Shown here: positions 26,155-35,128 of the stretch, piece after piece
Numbering within the stretch: position 1 is the stretch's first letter
Layout: each line of letters begins with the position of its first letter
Source: an uncultured Planctomycetaceae bacterium
GTDB taxonomy: Bacteria > Planctomycetota > Planctomycetia > Planctomycetales > Planctomycetaceae
Direction: 5' to 3'
Length of the DNA: 64,000 nucleotides
Assembly (NCBI GenBank): GCA_943787265.1
Contig: CALSLT010000006.1
Span: 124,001-188,000, forward strand
Notes under the pieces: generated by a model
What the model was told of the DNA's origin: nothing
The model's database searches: none
What the model saw: only the letters and a program-made list of their open reading frames with translations
Made by a program: the position numbers and the translations under genes

Positions 26155-26843
26155 TGGCCACGATTGCTTTTGACGTCTACGGGACCCTGATTGATACCGA
26201 TGGCATGGTGTCCCAATTGCACGAGTGGGTAGGTTCGCGGGCGGAGACATTTTCGAAAACCTGGCGTAATAAGCAGCTCGAGTATTCGTTTCGGCGGGGA
26301 CTGATGCGACAATACGAGAACTTCGCGGTCTGCACGCGTCAGGCACTGGAGTATTGCTGTGCCGAATACGATGTTTCTTTATCTTCGGAACAGAAAGACA
26401 TATTGCTGCAAAGCTATCGAGGCTTGCCTGCGTTTGCAGACGTCGAAGAGAGTCTCGTCGCGCTGAAGGCGGAGGGACATCTTCTCTTTGCCTTTTCCAA
26501 CGGTAGTGCGGAAGCCGTTGAGGAAGTCTTGCAGACCAATGGTCTACGTCAATGTTTTGAGGATGTCGTCAGTTGTGACGTGCTGAAGACCTTCAAGCCG
26601 AACCCGGATGTCTACCACTATTTCATGAGGGAAGCAGGCGAAGCAAAGGACGCGTGGTTGGTTTCCGGCAATCCGTTTGACGTGATCGGCGCCGTCTCGG
26701 CGGGCATGAAGTCGGCATGGGTCAAGCGTTCTGACCGTGTAGTCTTTGATCCGTGGGGAATCGAACCGACCCTGACCGTCGCCGCCTTGAGCGAACTGTG
26801 TGAGAAATTGGATAGCCAGAAGAAAGCCAGGGAGCTCATGTGA
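26154..26843 (+). CDS. Haloacid dehalogenase-like hydrolase (type II)
   Basis: This 229-residue cytoplasmic HAD-superfamily enzyme carries motif I in FDVYGTLID (nucleophile Asp), motif II in FSNGS, motif III Lys in KTFKPNPDVY and the acidic/amide block in VSGNPFDVIGAVSAGMKSAWVKR. The last block matches L-2-haloacid dehalogenases rather than sugar phosphatases, though substrate cannot be read from sequence. ATG 26154 overlaps the stop of the EF-hand frame (TAATG). The HAD stop overlaps the GTG start of the next reading frame (ATGTGA), so three frames are chained. Confidence 0.88.
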   Translation: MATIAFDVYGTLIDTDGMVSQLHEWVGSRAETFSKTWRNKQLEYSFRRGLMRQYENFAVCTRQALEYCCAEYDVSLSSEQKDILLQSYRGLPAFADVEESLVALKAEGHLLFAFSNGSAEAVEEVLQTNGLRQCFEDVVSCDVLKTFKPNPDVYHYFMREAGEAKDAWLVSGNPFDVIGAVSAGMKSAWVKRSDRVVFDPWGIEPTLTVAALSELCEKLDSQKKARELM

Positions 26844-27032
26844 AACTTCCCACTTACTCTACTATTGGACAACTCACAGGGTCTTCGTTGCTCTGGCTTT
26901 CCACCATAGGCACAGGGGTATCCGCCCTAACGGCGTCTATCCCGTGTCTGGCTGGCGCCGATGCAAGCCATCAGCCGGTCACTGCTCCTGATTCCATCGA
27001 AGTCTTTTTCGAATCCTACTGCGAACGAAATC
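26840..27032 (+). pseudogene. N-terminal remnant of a DUF1592-type gene
   Basis: GTG 26840 has AGGGAG six bases upstream and opens a frame with a signal-like segment. It continues with APDSIEVFFESYC, the usual approach to the CxxCH heme motif in DUF1592 proteins. The match ends there: the next residues (ERNHEP) are the leader of the DUF1552 gene read in another frame, and the heme motif and the remaining about 800 residues are missing. The frame stays open to 27628, but only as a shadow of DUF1552. The simplest reading is a deletion that removed the body of a DUF1592 gene and joined its start to its partner. Confidence 0.65.
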
Positions 27033-28373
27033 ATGAACCTGACAACCCAACCCTCAAGCCGCCGCAGCTTCCTTCGACAGCAGGGGCGTGCCATTGCTTT
27101 GCCATTCCTCGCGAGTGTACTCACAGCAGGCGAAAGAGCCGCCGCGGAGAGATCTCTGGTGGAGGGCAGGACTCCGAAACGCCTGCTCTGGATGTCCATG
27201 GGCCACGGGCACATGGAGAAGCACTTCTACCCAACGGAATTCGGATCGTTTTCCAAAATCGGGTTGCCCCCGGGGTTCGCTCCGCTGAAGAAGAACCTCA
27301 GTCATACGACGATGGTTTCGAACTTGACCAACAAGGAAAACAAGCAGCCGCACGAGGGCAGCGAAGCGGTACTGACCTGCGCGAATGTGGTCGGCTTCTC
27401 CGGCAGAGCACGGCACAACAGCATCTCCTGCGATCAGGTTGCCGCCGCACATCTTGGCAAGGGCACGCGTTATCAAAGCCTGCAACTGAATTGCCCGCCG
27501 ACGGATACCGGCAATGGACACGGCGGCGTCGCCATGTCGTATCGCGTAGACGGCAGTCCCTTGCCCGGATTGCATTCGCCTCTGAAGGTCTATCACAAAC
27601 TGTTCGGCGGCAACGTTGGCAAAGATGAAGTGCTGAGAACGCTTAAGCAGCGCCGCAGCATCTTCGACATCCTCGAACTCGAAAGCAGTTCGTCAAAGCG
27701 GGTTCTCAGCAAAGACGACCGCGACAAGCTGGAGGAATACACAACCAGCATTCGCGACATCGAACGATCCATCATCCGCGAAGAAGAATGGCTGGACGTG
27801 CCTTACCCGAAAGCGACGTCGGCTCCGCCGAACGAAGGCAAGGTTCTCACAAGCGGCTCACACGGCGAAGCCGCTATACGCGTGATGTTCAAGATGATCA
27901 TCACCGCTTTCCAGACGGACGCCACCCGCGTCATCACCTACCGAATGCCGGATGCCGGTCTGCTCAACAGCATGGACATTTCTTCCACGCCGCACACCCT
28001 TTCCCACTACGGCTCCAACACCTCCCTGCACGAACTGAACCTCCGGCGCACACGGAAATGGATGGAGTTATATTCCGAGTTCATTGATCAACTTCGAAGC
28101 GGCAATGATCCGCTGGATCCCAACGGTGGAACGATTTTCGACAACAGTCTCGTGTTCTTCGGCGGCGGTCTTCGCACCGCCCATCGCAACAGGAACATTC
28201 CGTGCCTGCTGACCGGCGGCGGCTTCCAGGGACTCACGCATGGGCAACACCGAAAGGCCCCTGGCGAGGATACACCCCTGGCCAACCTGTGGACGACCAT
28301 GCTGCAGGACGCGGGGGCCCCGCTTGATCGCTTTGCCGATGCCGATGCGACAGCGCGTTCGATTTGGGCTTAG
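27033..28373 (+). CDS. DUF1552 family protein
   Basis: This is an intact DUF1552 protein with a twin-arginine-like start (SSRRSFLRQQGRAIALPFL). Landmarks: WMSMGHGHMEKHFYP, SCDQVAAAHLGKGTRYQSL, TGNGHGGVAMSYR, TSIRDIERSI, TAFQTDATRVITYR and the closing TPLANLWTTMLQDAG. ATG 27033 gives the expected Tat start; the frame is open from 26961. Its DUF1592 partner survives only as the remnant just upstream. Function of the family is unknown; export by Tat is inferred. Confidence 0.9.
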   Translation: MNLTTQPSSRRSFLRQQGRAIALPFLASVLTAGERAAAERSLVEGRTPKRLLWMSMGHGHMEKHFYPTEFGSFSKIGLPPGFAPLKKNLSHTTMVSNLTNKENKQPHEGSEAVLTCANVVGFSGRARHNSISCDQVAAAHLGKGTRYQSLQLNCPPTDTGNGHGGVAMSYRVDGSPLPGLHSPLKVYHKLFGGNVGKDEVLRTLKQRRSIFDILELESSSSKRVLSKDDRDKLEEYTTSIRDIERSIIREEEWLDVPYPKATSAPPNEGKVLTSGSHGEAAIRVMFKMIITAFQTDATRVITYRMPDAGLLNSMDISSTPHTLSHYGSNTSLHELNLRRTRKWMELYSEFIDQLRSGNDPLDPNGGTIFDNSLVFFGGGLRTAHRNRNIPCLLTGGGFQGLTHGQHRKAPGEDTPLANLWTTMLQDAGAPLDRFADADATARSIWA

Positions 28374-28446
28374 TTGGATCCAGGCTTATCCGTACCTACC
28401 GTCGCCAGACAGTGGGGCAAACCAGAGTGTCAAAAGTAACCCGACG

Positions 28447-28481
28447 CGTGAGCGAGGAATTTGTGCTGTCCCTCGCTCACG
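28447..28481. repeat. Palindromic element (family C, intergenic, partial)
   Basis: CGTGAGCGAGG (28447-28457) and CCTCGCTCACG (28471-28481) form a perfect 11-bp stem with a 13-base loop. The left flank AACCCGACG matches the longer family C element at 31327-31399, whereas the right flank does not. It lies 74 bases past the DUF1552 stop. Confidence 0.78.
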
Positions 28482-28716
28482 GATACTTCGCTAAACGGCT
28501 CCTGTACCTTACAAAGAAGTAGTAATAATAACTCACGACTTTCCGTCGAGATCGTCAGCGGATCTGATTCGTCCGCGTTCAACGAGGCACCAGCCGCAAG
28601 CAGACGAAGCGACAATAAAGCAACGACGAGGGGGACGAATGGCTGGAATCGGGGAAACATCAGACATGCTCCTGATCGTGTTCGGTCAACGTGCAGTTCA
28701 GGCGGGCCTCATTGGT

Positions 28717-30003
28717 TCAGTATTTCGGGAAGATCGCCGGGGTTGGGAAGCGGGATTCGGGGTTGCTGCCGTCGCCGACGAATTCTTCGCGGGGAAGCCT
28801 GACATGGGGCCAGTTGCCGTTGCCGGGGCGGACGCGGACGACCCTGCCGGGGCGAATGCCTTCGGTGATGAGGTCGGTCTTAAATCGGATCTGGATACCG
28901 CTGCTACCCAGGGGCACCTTTCCGTCTGTCTTTGTCACCTCGAGAATCGCCCCCGCGCGAGGCCATGTGTGCGGGACCATAGTTGCCGCCAGCGTGCTTC
29001 AGGGTGTTCTCGACTCCATTCATCATGGCGGAGACATCCTTCTTGAAATCGGCGTAGAGCGATTCGTCCATGCCGCCGAACAGAGTCGCGGTTACAGTGG
29101 CGTGGCCGAACTTGCCGTACTCGACGGCATCGACCCAGGCGGGCATCCAGCGGCTGCGGATGAAGGCTTTGTGCGTTTCAGTCTGGTTTTGGGCGGCGCG
29201 CTGCATGGCGGTGTCGTCCAGCCAGATGTCCGAGATGTGAAAGCGGGTGAATACACCGTCGGGAGTGGGCTTCCAGGTGATGCCGAGCATGGACGGACTG
29301 GCCATCGAGGGATTTCTTTCCGCTGGCGGGCCAGATGCCTTCGGCGATCACATCCTCAACTCCGAGGCGCTCGCGGCCGCGCCAGATGCGGATGGCGGCG
29401 TCGAAGGTCAGCGTTTCCTCCTCAGCTTCTGTGTCTCCACCTTCCTTTGGTGCGCGAGTCGCGACGATCATGCCCGCGTTGTTCTTGAGTTCCACTTCCT
29501 TCAGCTTCCAGACCAATGCCCTCGCGCAGGCAGTGGCTCGGTTCGTCTTCGAGAAGGAGCACGTGATTCTCGGCGGGAAAGATTCCCACGCCACTGTAGC
29601 CGGAGTTTTTCTTTTTGTTGTTGACCGGCAACACCGGCACGGCGGAGATCTTCGGGTCCGGCGGGAGAAAGGCCCGCACGTGCAGCACGGTGCCAAGCGG
29701 GATATCCCGGAGATCCGCCGGCGCCCCGTGATAACGGACGATGCCGTACGGGAGCATGGCGAAGGGGTGCGGAGCATTTCGGAAATACATACCCGCCCCC
29801 TGCACGCGAATGCTGCCGCGGCGGTTGGCATGATCCACGAACACCAGCTCGCCCCGATAGGAGTGCGCCTTTTCCAGCGGGGGGAACTTACCCGCCTCGG
29901 GTCGGAAGGGTTCACCTTCACCTTCGGCGTTGGCGGTGCTTGCGAGCAGGGACATTCCGAGATAGAGCGCGGCGACCCAGCAGGCAGATTTGAGTTGTGT
30001 CAT
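28717..30003 (-). pseudogene. Unknown secreted protein, copy 1 (three frameshifts)
   Basis: This is a protein of about 425 residues of no family I recognise, paralogous to the copy at 30045-31422. It has a signal peptide (LLASTANAEG), then conserved blocks: FPPLEKAHSYRGELVFVDHA, YGIVRYHGAPADLRD, WRGRERLGVEDV and a C-terminal IFPKY. Comparison with copy 2 places three single-base insertions: near 29513-29520, at GG 29291-29292 and in the C-run 28950-28954. Removing them restores one frame to the stop at 28717. It starts 41 bases after the end of copy 2 and is last in the minus-strand operon. Either decayed or mis-called. Confidence 0.75.
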
Positions 30004-30020
30004 CGTTCGATTTCTCAGGG

Positions 30021-30062
30021 TCAGTATTTCGGAAAGATTCAGGGTCAGTATTTCGGAAAGAT
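30021..30062. repeat. 24-bp direct repeat at a stop codon
   Basis: The string TCAGTATTTCGGAAAGAT occurs at 30021-30038 and again at 30045-30062, a period of 24 bases. It encodes the last residues (IFPKY) and the stop of copy 2. The duplication leaves a second, unread set of terminal codons after the stop. Confidence 0.85.
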
Positions 30063-31422
30063 GTCGGAGGTTGGAAAGCGGTCCTCGGGGCTGTTTTCGA
30101 ACAGGTATTCTTCCCGGGGTATCTGCGTCCTGGGCCAGCTTTCCGGGCGGACACGGACGACTCTGCCGGGGCGGATCCCTTCGATAATCAGGTCGGTCTC
30201 AAGCTGGATTTGGATGCCACTGCTGCCGAGAGGGATCTCTCCGGTTGCCTGGTTGACATTAAGAATTTTGCCACTGGAAGCGACGTGGCTGGGGCCATAG
30301 TGACCAGCTGCGTGCTTCAACGTATTCTCGGCTCCATTCATTTGTGCCCCGACGCCCTTCCGGAAATCGTTGTAAAGCGAGGAATCCATGCCGCCGAAGA
30401 GCGTCGCGGTGACGGTCGCGCGGCCGAACTTGCCATACTCGACGGCATCAATCCAGGCGGGCATCCAACGGCTGCGGATGAAGGCTCTGTGCGTCTCGAT
30501 CTGAAACTGGGCCGCGTGTTGGATCGAGTCGTCGTCCAGCCAGATGTCCGAGATGTGAAATTGGGTGAAAGCGCCACTCAACCCGGCCCCTGGTGCAGGC
30601 TTCCAGGTCACTCCGAGCAGGACGGCCTGCCCACCGAGTTGTTTCTTACCGCTGGCGGGCCACGCTTCTTCGGCGACCAGGTCCGCGACTCGAATGCGCT
30701 CACGGCCGCGCCAGACACGAGTGGCGGCGTCGAAGGTCAACTCTTCTTCCGTGAAGTTGTCGTCTCCGCCGGCCTTCGGCTCACGGCTGGCGATGATCTT
30801 CCCCGCGTTGTTCTTGAGCTCCACTTCTTTAAGTCGCCAGACCACTCCCTCGCGCAGGCAGTGACTGGGCTCGTCTTCGAAGAGGAGCACGTGGTTCTCG
30901 GCCGGTGCGGTACCTGTGCCACGATAATGCCCCGCGTCTTTCTCCTTGTTGTTGACCGGCAACACCGGCACAGAGGAAAGCTTGGGGGCAGGCGGGGAGA
31001 AAGGCTCGGACGTGCATCACGGTCCCGAGTGGAATGTCGCGTAGATCTGCCGGAGCGCCGTGATACCGGATCACACCGTAGGGAAGCATGGCGAAGGGCT
31101 GCGGGTCGTTTCGGTAAAACTTTCCCGTCCCTGCCACACGGATGCTGCCACGGCGGTTGGCGTGATCCACGAAGACCAGCTCGCCCCGATAGGAGTGCGC
31201 CTTTTCAACAGGTGGAAACTTTCCCGCCTCGGGGCGAAACGGCTCGTCGTCGGCGGTTGTGACAGAGGCGATCAGAAACAGCGCAAGGCCGAGCCCCAGT
31301 ACGCAGAGCTGACTGCGCGACTGGGAAACCCGGCGCGTTAGCGAGGGACGAGACTCACCAACAGCGCCAGGATCAAATCCCTCGCTCACGCATCGGGTTA
31401 TCTTATGTAGTAGTTGTTTCAT
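30045..31422 (-). pseudogene. Unknown secreted protein, copy 2 (one frameshift)
   Basis: This is the upstream paralogue of copy 1, with the same blocks (SYRGELVFVDHANRRGSIRV, HGAPADLRDIPLG, FIRSRWMPAWIDAVEYGKFG, FGGMDSSLYNDF). One extra G in the run 30994-30997 breaks the frame between HVRAFLP and SSVPVLPVNN; copy 1 is intact at this point. Residues 8-32 are encoded by a palindromic element that separates MKQLLHK from the hydrophobic part of the signal peptide. The ATG overlaps the stop of the DUF1552 gene (ATGA), so it is translated as part of that operon. Function unknown. Confidence 0.77.
31327..31399. repeat. In-frame palindromic element (family C) in a signal peptide
   Basis: The 22-bp arms at 31327-31348 and 31378-31399 match with three mismatches (AACCCG...GCGAGGGA against TCCCTCGC...CGGGTT). 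The element encodes residues 8-32 of the unknown secreted protein, including RCVSEG and PSLTRRV, on the minus strand. A partial copy is at 28447. Confidence 0.85.
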
Positions 31423-32778
31423 ACTTCGATCACTTTGTTGCTGTCGCCAAACGCGTCGGCCTCTACACCCATGCGCTGTGCCATCAGGAGCAGCAGGTTG
31501 CTCATGTGGGCGTCCGAGTTCGCGGGGCGACTGCAGAGCCCGTAGTGCTCGCCGGGCTTGTCGAGTCGGTAGCCGCCGAAGTGCCTCTGATTGAAATCAA
31601 CATGGCTGCCGTGTTTCAGGCCAAGGTCGCTGCCACCGGCGAGCACCAGTGGCAGGTTGGCGTTTCCGTGACTGTGGCCGTACGACATGCCGCTGCCGAA
31701 CAGTGCCATCGTTGAGCCGAGGAGCGGCTGGCCGCCCAAGTCCTTCGTCTCTTCGAGCCGCGAGAGGAAGTAGCTGAACTGCTCGATCGCGAAGGTGTCG
31801 TAATTAGTAAGCTTCTCCATGTAGCCTTCATCACCGCCGTGGTGGCTGAGCTGATGGCGGGACTCGGTGATACCAATTTCCGGAATGGCAAAGGCGTCTC
31901 CCTCGCCACCCAGGCTGAATGTCGCCACGCGAGTCACGTCCGTCTGAAAGGCGAGCACCATGAGGTCATAGACCGTGCGGAAATAGTCGCCCGCTTGAGT
32001 CTTTGGAATGTTACGGTTTGTGCGTTTGCGATCGGCATCAGAGATCTCAGGCAGCGGGGGTATCGAGCCACATATCGGCCCGTCGCGTGCGAATCTCCGC
32101 CTCGCGAACCGAGGTGAGGTACTGGTCGAGGCGTCCTTTATCGGCCGCTCCGATCTTCTGCTCGAGCCGCCGCACTTCCGCGAGGTTGTCATCAAGGACG
32201 CTGGCTTTACGTCGCAGAGCCCTCCGCTGGGCTGCGATGCCACCTTTCGGTTCCTCGAAGAGAGACGCGAAGATCTCGCTGCAACGGCGCATCGCGGGGA
32301 GCTGCACGCCGTCGGCGGTCCACGCGAGGGATCCCTGCGTCAGGGCAATCTCCATGGACGGGTAGCGAGTGTGCTGCGCGGTGACTTCGGCCATCTTCTG
32401 GTCCACGGAGATGGTGTTACGTTCCGAAGGGCCAATCTTTCCGCCGGTCAACCAGATGTTGATGCAGTTGTGGTGATGCCTGAGGCTTCCCGGATGATGC
32501 AGGCCGCTGACCGGAGTGACGACCTGGCGGTACTTCTCCAGAGGCTTGAGCGACCGTGAGAACTGATAATCCTTGCCCGGCGTCGTGATCTGATAGTTCA
32601 GCGAATGGACGCCGTTGGCAAGGTAGATAAAGGCGCTGCGCCGAGGAGTTTCCGTTTGCTGCTCCGCCGCGTTAAGCGGGATCATGCATTCCAGGAATGG
32701 AAGCGAGATGCAGGTGCCCATCGCGCGAAGGGCATGACGACGGTCGATCAGCCACGATTGTGTTTGAATGTTGCTCAT
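31419..32778 (-). pseudogene. DUF1552 family protein, one frameshift
   Basis: The N-terminal half (to about 32060) has a twin-arginine-like signal ([20 protein letters not shown]), [39 protein letters not shown] and a [18 protein letters not shown] helix. The C-terminal half ([42 protein letters not shown]) continues in another frame. One extra base in the G-run 32056-32060 explains the break; without it the protein is a normal DUF1552 of about 450 residues. The stop overlaps the next gene by four bases. Its partner DUF1592 lies upstream at 36712, separated by the metallophosphatase. Confidence 0.82.
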
Positions 32779-32914
32779 TGGGAATAGCCTTTAGCGGTTA
32801 GTAGGTGGTTATTGACTCGGAACGTTTGGGCGAAGGTGTCGAGCATGCTCTTGACTTCGGTGAGTTACTGATTGTCCTGTGGATTGTGTCCCGTTGTTTT
32901 TGATCAAACCGATT

Positions 32915-34045
32915 CTATTCAAACACTTTGCGATCCAGCACACTTCCATCGAGTCCTTTGATCTCGACGACCATCTTCGCCGGATTCTTCGTAAGCGTCA
33001 GCAGGATGTAGCTGTCGGCGCCTTTCAGGAACCTGGAATTAGAGTCGGGATACTGGTTGCCTTTGCCGCTAAGTGATGTGTTGTAATACGTGAAGCCATC
33101 GACCTCGGCACGTTCGGCGTAGTAGCCGAATCCAGTGATCGCAATCGTGCCTTTGCGAAACATGTTATGCCATGCTCCCCGCTCCTGAGCACGCATTGAC
33201 CCATTCCGCTCGTTGTAGAGCGTCACGACGAACTTCCGTGACTTATCGCTCATCAGTTTGTCGTACCAGCGGAATTGTTCTGAGTCCTTTTTGAAAGAAT
33301 GGCTCGCCTGCCAGGTCGTGCCAAAGTCCGAGATGTGATTGAGATCGAGTGCTGTAAATCGAACATCAAAACCGGGTACGTCGAAATGCCATTTCCATTC
33401 CTCGCCCGGTAAGTCGAAAATTCGGCGGAAGGCCGTGGCGTCGATGTCGTACACCGGTTGCTCCGGAGGCTTACTGCCCCGTGGCCTTATCTGTTTGTCA
33501 TGGTTGCCAAGTGCGGGCATGAAAGGCACCGACCGGAACAGTTCGGGGTAGCGGTCGATCAGGCGGGCGTAGGGTTTCACGCAATCTTTGATTCCCGCAC
33601 CACAAAGCTGATGCGTGTTGGAGATGTTGTCGCCAGCGGTCAGTAGAAGATGCACGTCATCTTTCCTGATGGCAGACAGATCGGGCAGTCCTTGCCAATC
33701 GGCTGCGACGGCGACTCTCAGCACGTCAGTCGGATAAGCCTTAAATGCCGCATCCTTCGATGACTGATTGCCGGTGTGGACGGAGTAGTGATAGACGCCG
33801 CCGGATTCTTTGAGTGGGATTTCGACATGGTGTATTGTCGCGTTATTGGCGACTCGAACTTCTCGTCCGTACGCTGCTGTTCTACCGAATCGAACGACTG
33901 AATCACCCGGCTCTTTCGTCATCCAGTTGACGACGAGTTTGCCGGGATCATGCGAACGATGCCCCAGCCAGATCCGATCCACCTGAGCGTAGGAAGATGA
34001 GCATGACAGCAAAACGAAATAAATGGCGATGAGTCGAGTGGGCAT
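32915..34045 (-). CDS. Secreted metallophosphatase (purple-acid-phosphatase-like)
   Basis: A signal peptide (SCSSSYAQ) is followed by a fibronectin-like N-terminal domain of the purple acid phosphatase type ([19 protein letters not shown]) and a calcineurin-like metallophosphoesterase domain. Metal ligands can be seen in VAADWQ, TAGDN and LGNHDK; the first normally reads GD, so AADWQ is a variant. The GH-x-H block expected near the C-terminus is not obvious: the matching region reads TLYNERNG, and the usual His ligand appears lost. Activity is therefore uncertain. It lies inside the DUF1592/DUF1552 operon. Confidence 0.78.
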   Translation of the reverse strand: MPTRLIAIYFVLLSCSSSYAQVDRIWLGHRSHDPGKLVVNWMTKEPGDSVVRFGRTAAYGREVRVANNATIHHVEIPLKESGGVYHYSVHTGNQSSKDAAFKAYPTDVLRVAVAADWQGLPDLSAIRKDDVHLLLTAGDNISNTHQLCGAGIKDCVKPYARLIDRYPELFRSVPFMPALGNHDKQIRPRGSKPPEQPVYDIDATAFRRIFDLPGEEWKWHFDVPGFDVRFTALDLNHISDFGTTWQASHSFKKDSEQFRWYDKLMSDKSRKFVVTLYNERNGSMRAQERGAWHNMFRKGTIAITGFGYYAERAEVDGFTYYNTSLSGKGNQYPDSNSRFLKGADSYILLTLTKNPAKMVVEIKGLDGSVLDRKVFE

Positions 34046-35066
34046 GGTTCAGTGTGAGTTATTTCTGGAGAGTGCAACAATAAGACGCACAGTAATTGGG
34101 TACGGGCCTGCGGGCAGTGCGTTGGCCAACAGCTATTGTGTCATCGCTTCCTCATCAATTCCGACAGGGCCACCGCACGTACGATGTCCTTGACCCGGTA
34201 TTGGTTTTTCTTCGCTTCCTCTTCAATCAACTTGAGGTCGTCACGGTCATCCACTGTGAGTACACGCCGGAGGGCGTAGGTGCAGAGGTGTTCGATGAAG
34301 GCTCGCGCGGCCTTGTCACGATCCTCAAGCAGCAGCCGTTTGAAGTCGACGGAACCTGTGAACGGTCGGCCGTCGGGCATGACGCCGGAGGCATCGACCA
34401 TCGGATCTTCACCCACGCCTGTTGGAACTCGCTCGCGCGTGCGCCACTGGCCGATGGCGTCGTACTGGTCAAATGCCAGTCCCAACGGATCGATGTTGCG
34501 ATGACAGGCAGCGCAACTTGTGTTCTTCGCGTGAGCTTCAATTCGTTGGCGGATCGTGATCTTGTTTCCCTGGGGCGGAATGGGCTCGATCGGATCCACA
34601 TTCGCCGGAGGTGACGGCGGAGTCCTGTTGAAGATCGCTTCGCTGAGCCAGACGCCGCGATGCACCGGGCGGTGGCGCGTTCCGTCCGAGGTCAACCCCA
34701 GCACCGCGCCCATTGTGAGCAGACCGCCACGATGATCCTCGGGCTTGAGCGAGACGCGTTGAAAGCCGCCGTTCTTCGGCTCGGGTAGTCCGTAGAAATC
34801 GCAAAGCCGGGCGTTGGCCATGGTCCAGTCGGAATCGAGAAAGCCCTCGACCGGCAGGTTCTTTGCGAGCATCTCGCGGAAGTACTCGACCGGCTCGGCC
34901 CGCATGCTCGTTTCGAGCCAGTCGTCGTAGCCGGGGTAGAGTTTCTTATCCGGCGGGAACATTCCCACGCGGTGCAGTTGCAGCCACTGCCGCGAGAAGT
35001 CGTCGATGAAGCGGTTGATCCGGCGGTCCGTCAGCATCCGGTCCACTTGGGACGCGAGTGTCTCTG

Positions 35067-35128
35067 GGTGGCGTAAGCTTCCAGCTTGCGGTGCATTTTC
35101 GGATGGCAAGCTGGAAGCGTGCCCCACC
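35067..35128. repeat. In-frame palindromic element (family B)
   Basis: The arms 35067-35089 and 35106-35128 form a 23-bp inverted repeat with three mismatches; the inner 13 bp (GCTTCCAGCTTGC) are perfect. On the coding strand it adds about 20 residues including VGHASSLP and AGSLRH where homologues such as the gene at 15134 have only a short AEKKQLRDPDNL link. Confidence 0.82.

Noticed and set aside
29997..31262. 421-residue open frame on the plus strand, and a 321-residue one at 29335-30300
   Set aside because: They run antisense to the two paralogous secreted proteins, whose minus-strand frames carry signal peptides and conserved blocks. The plus-strand translations resemble each other only because the genes are duplicated.
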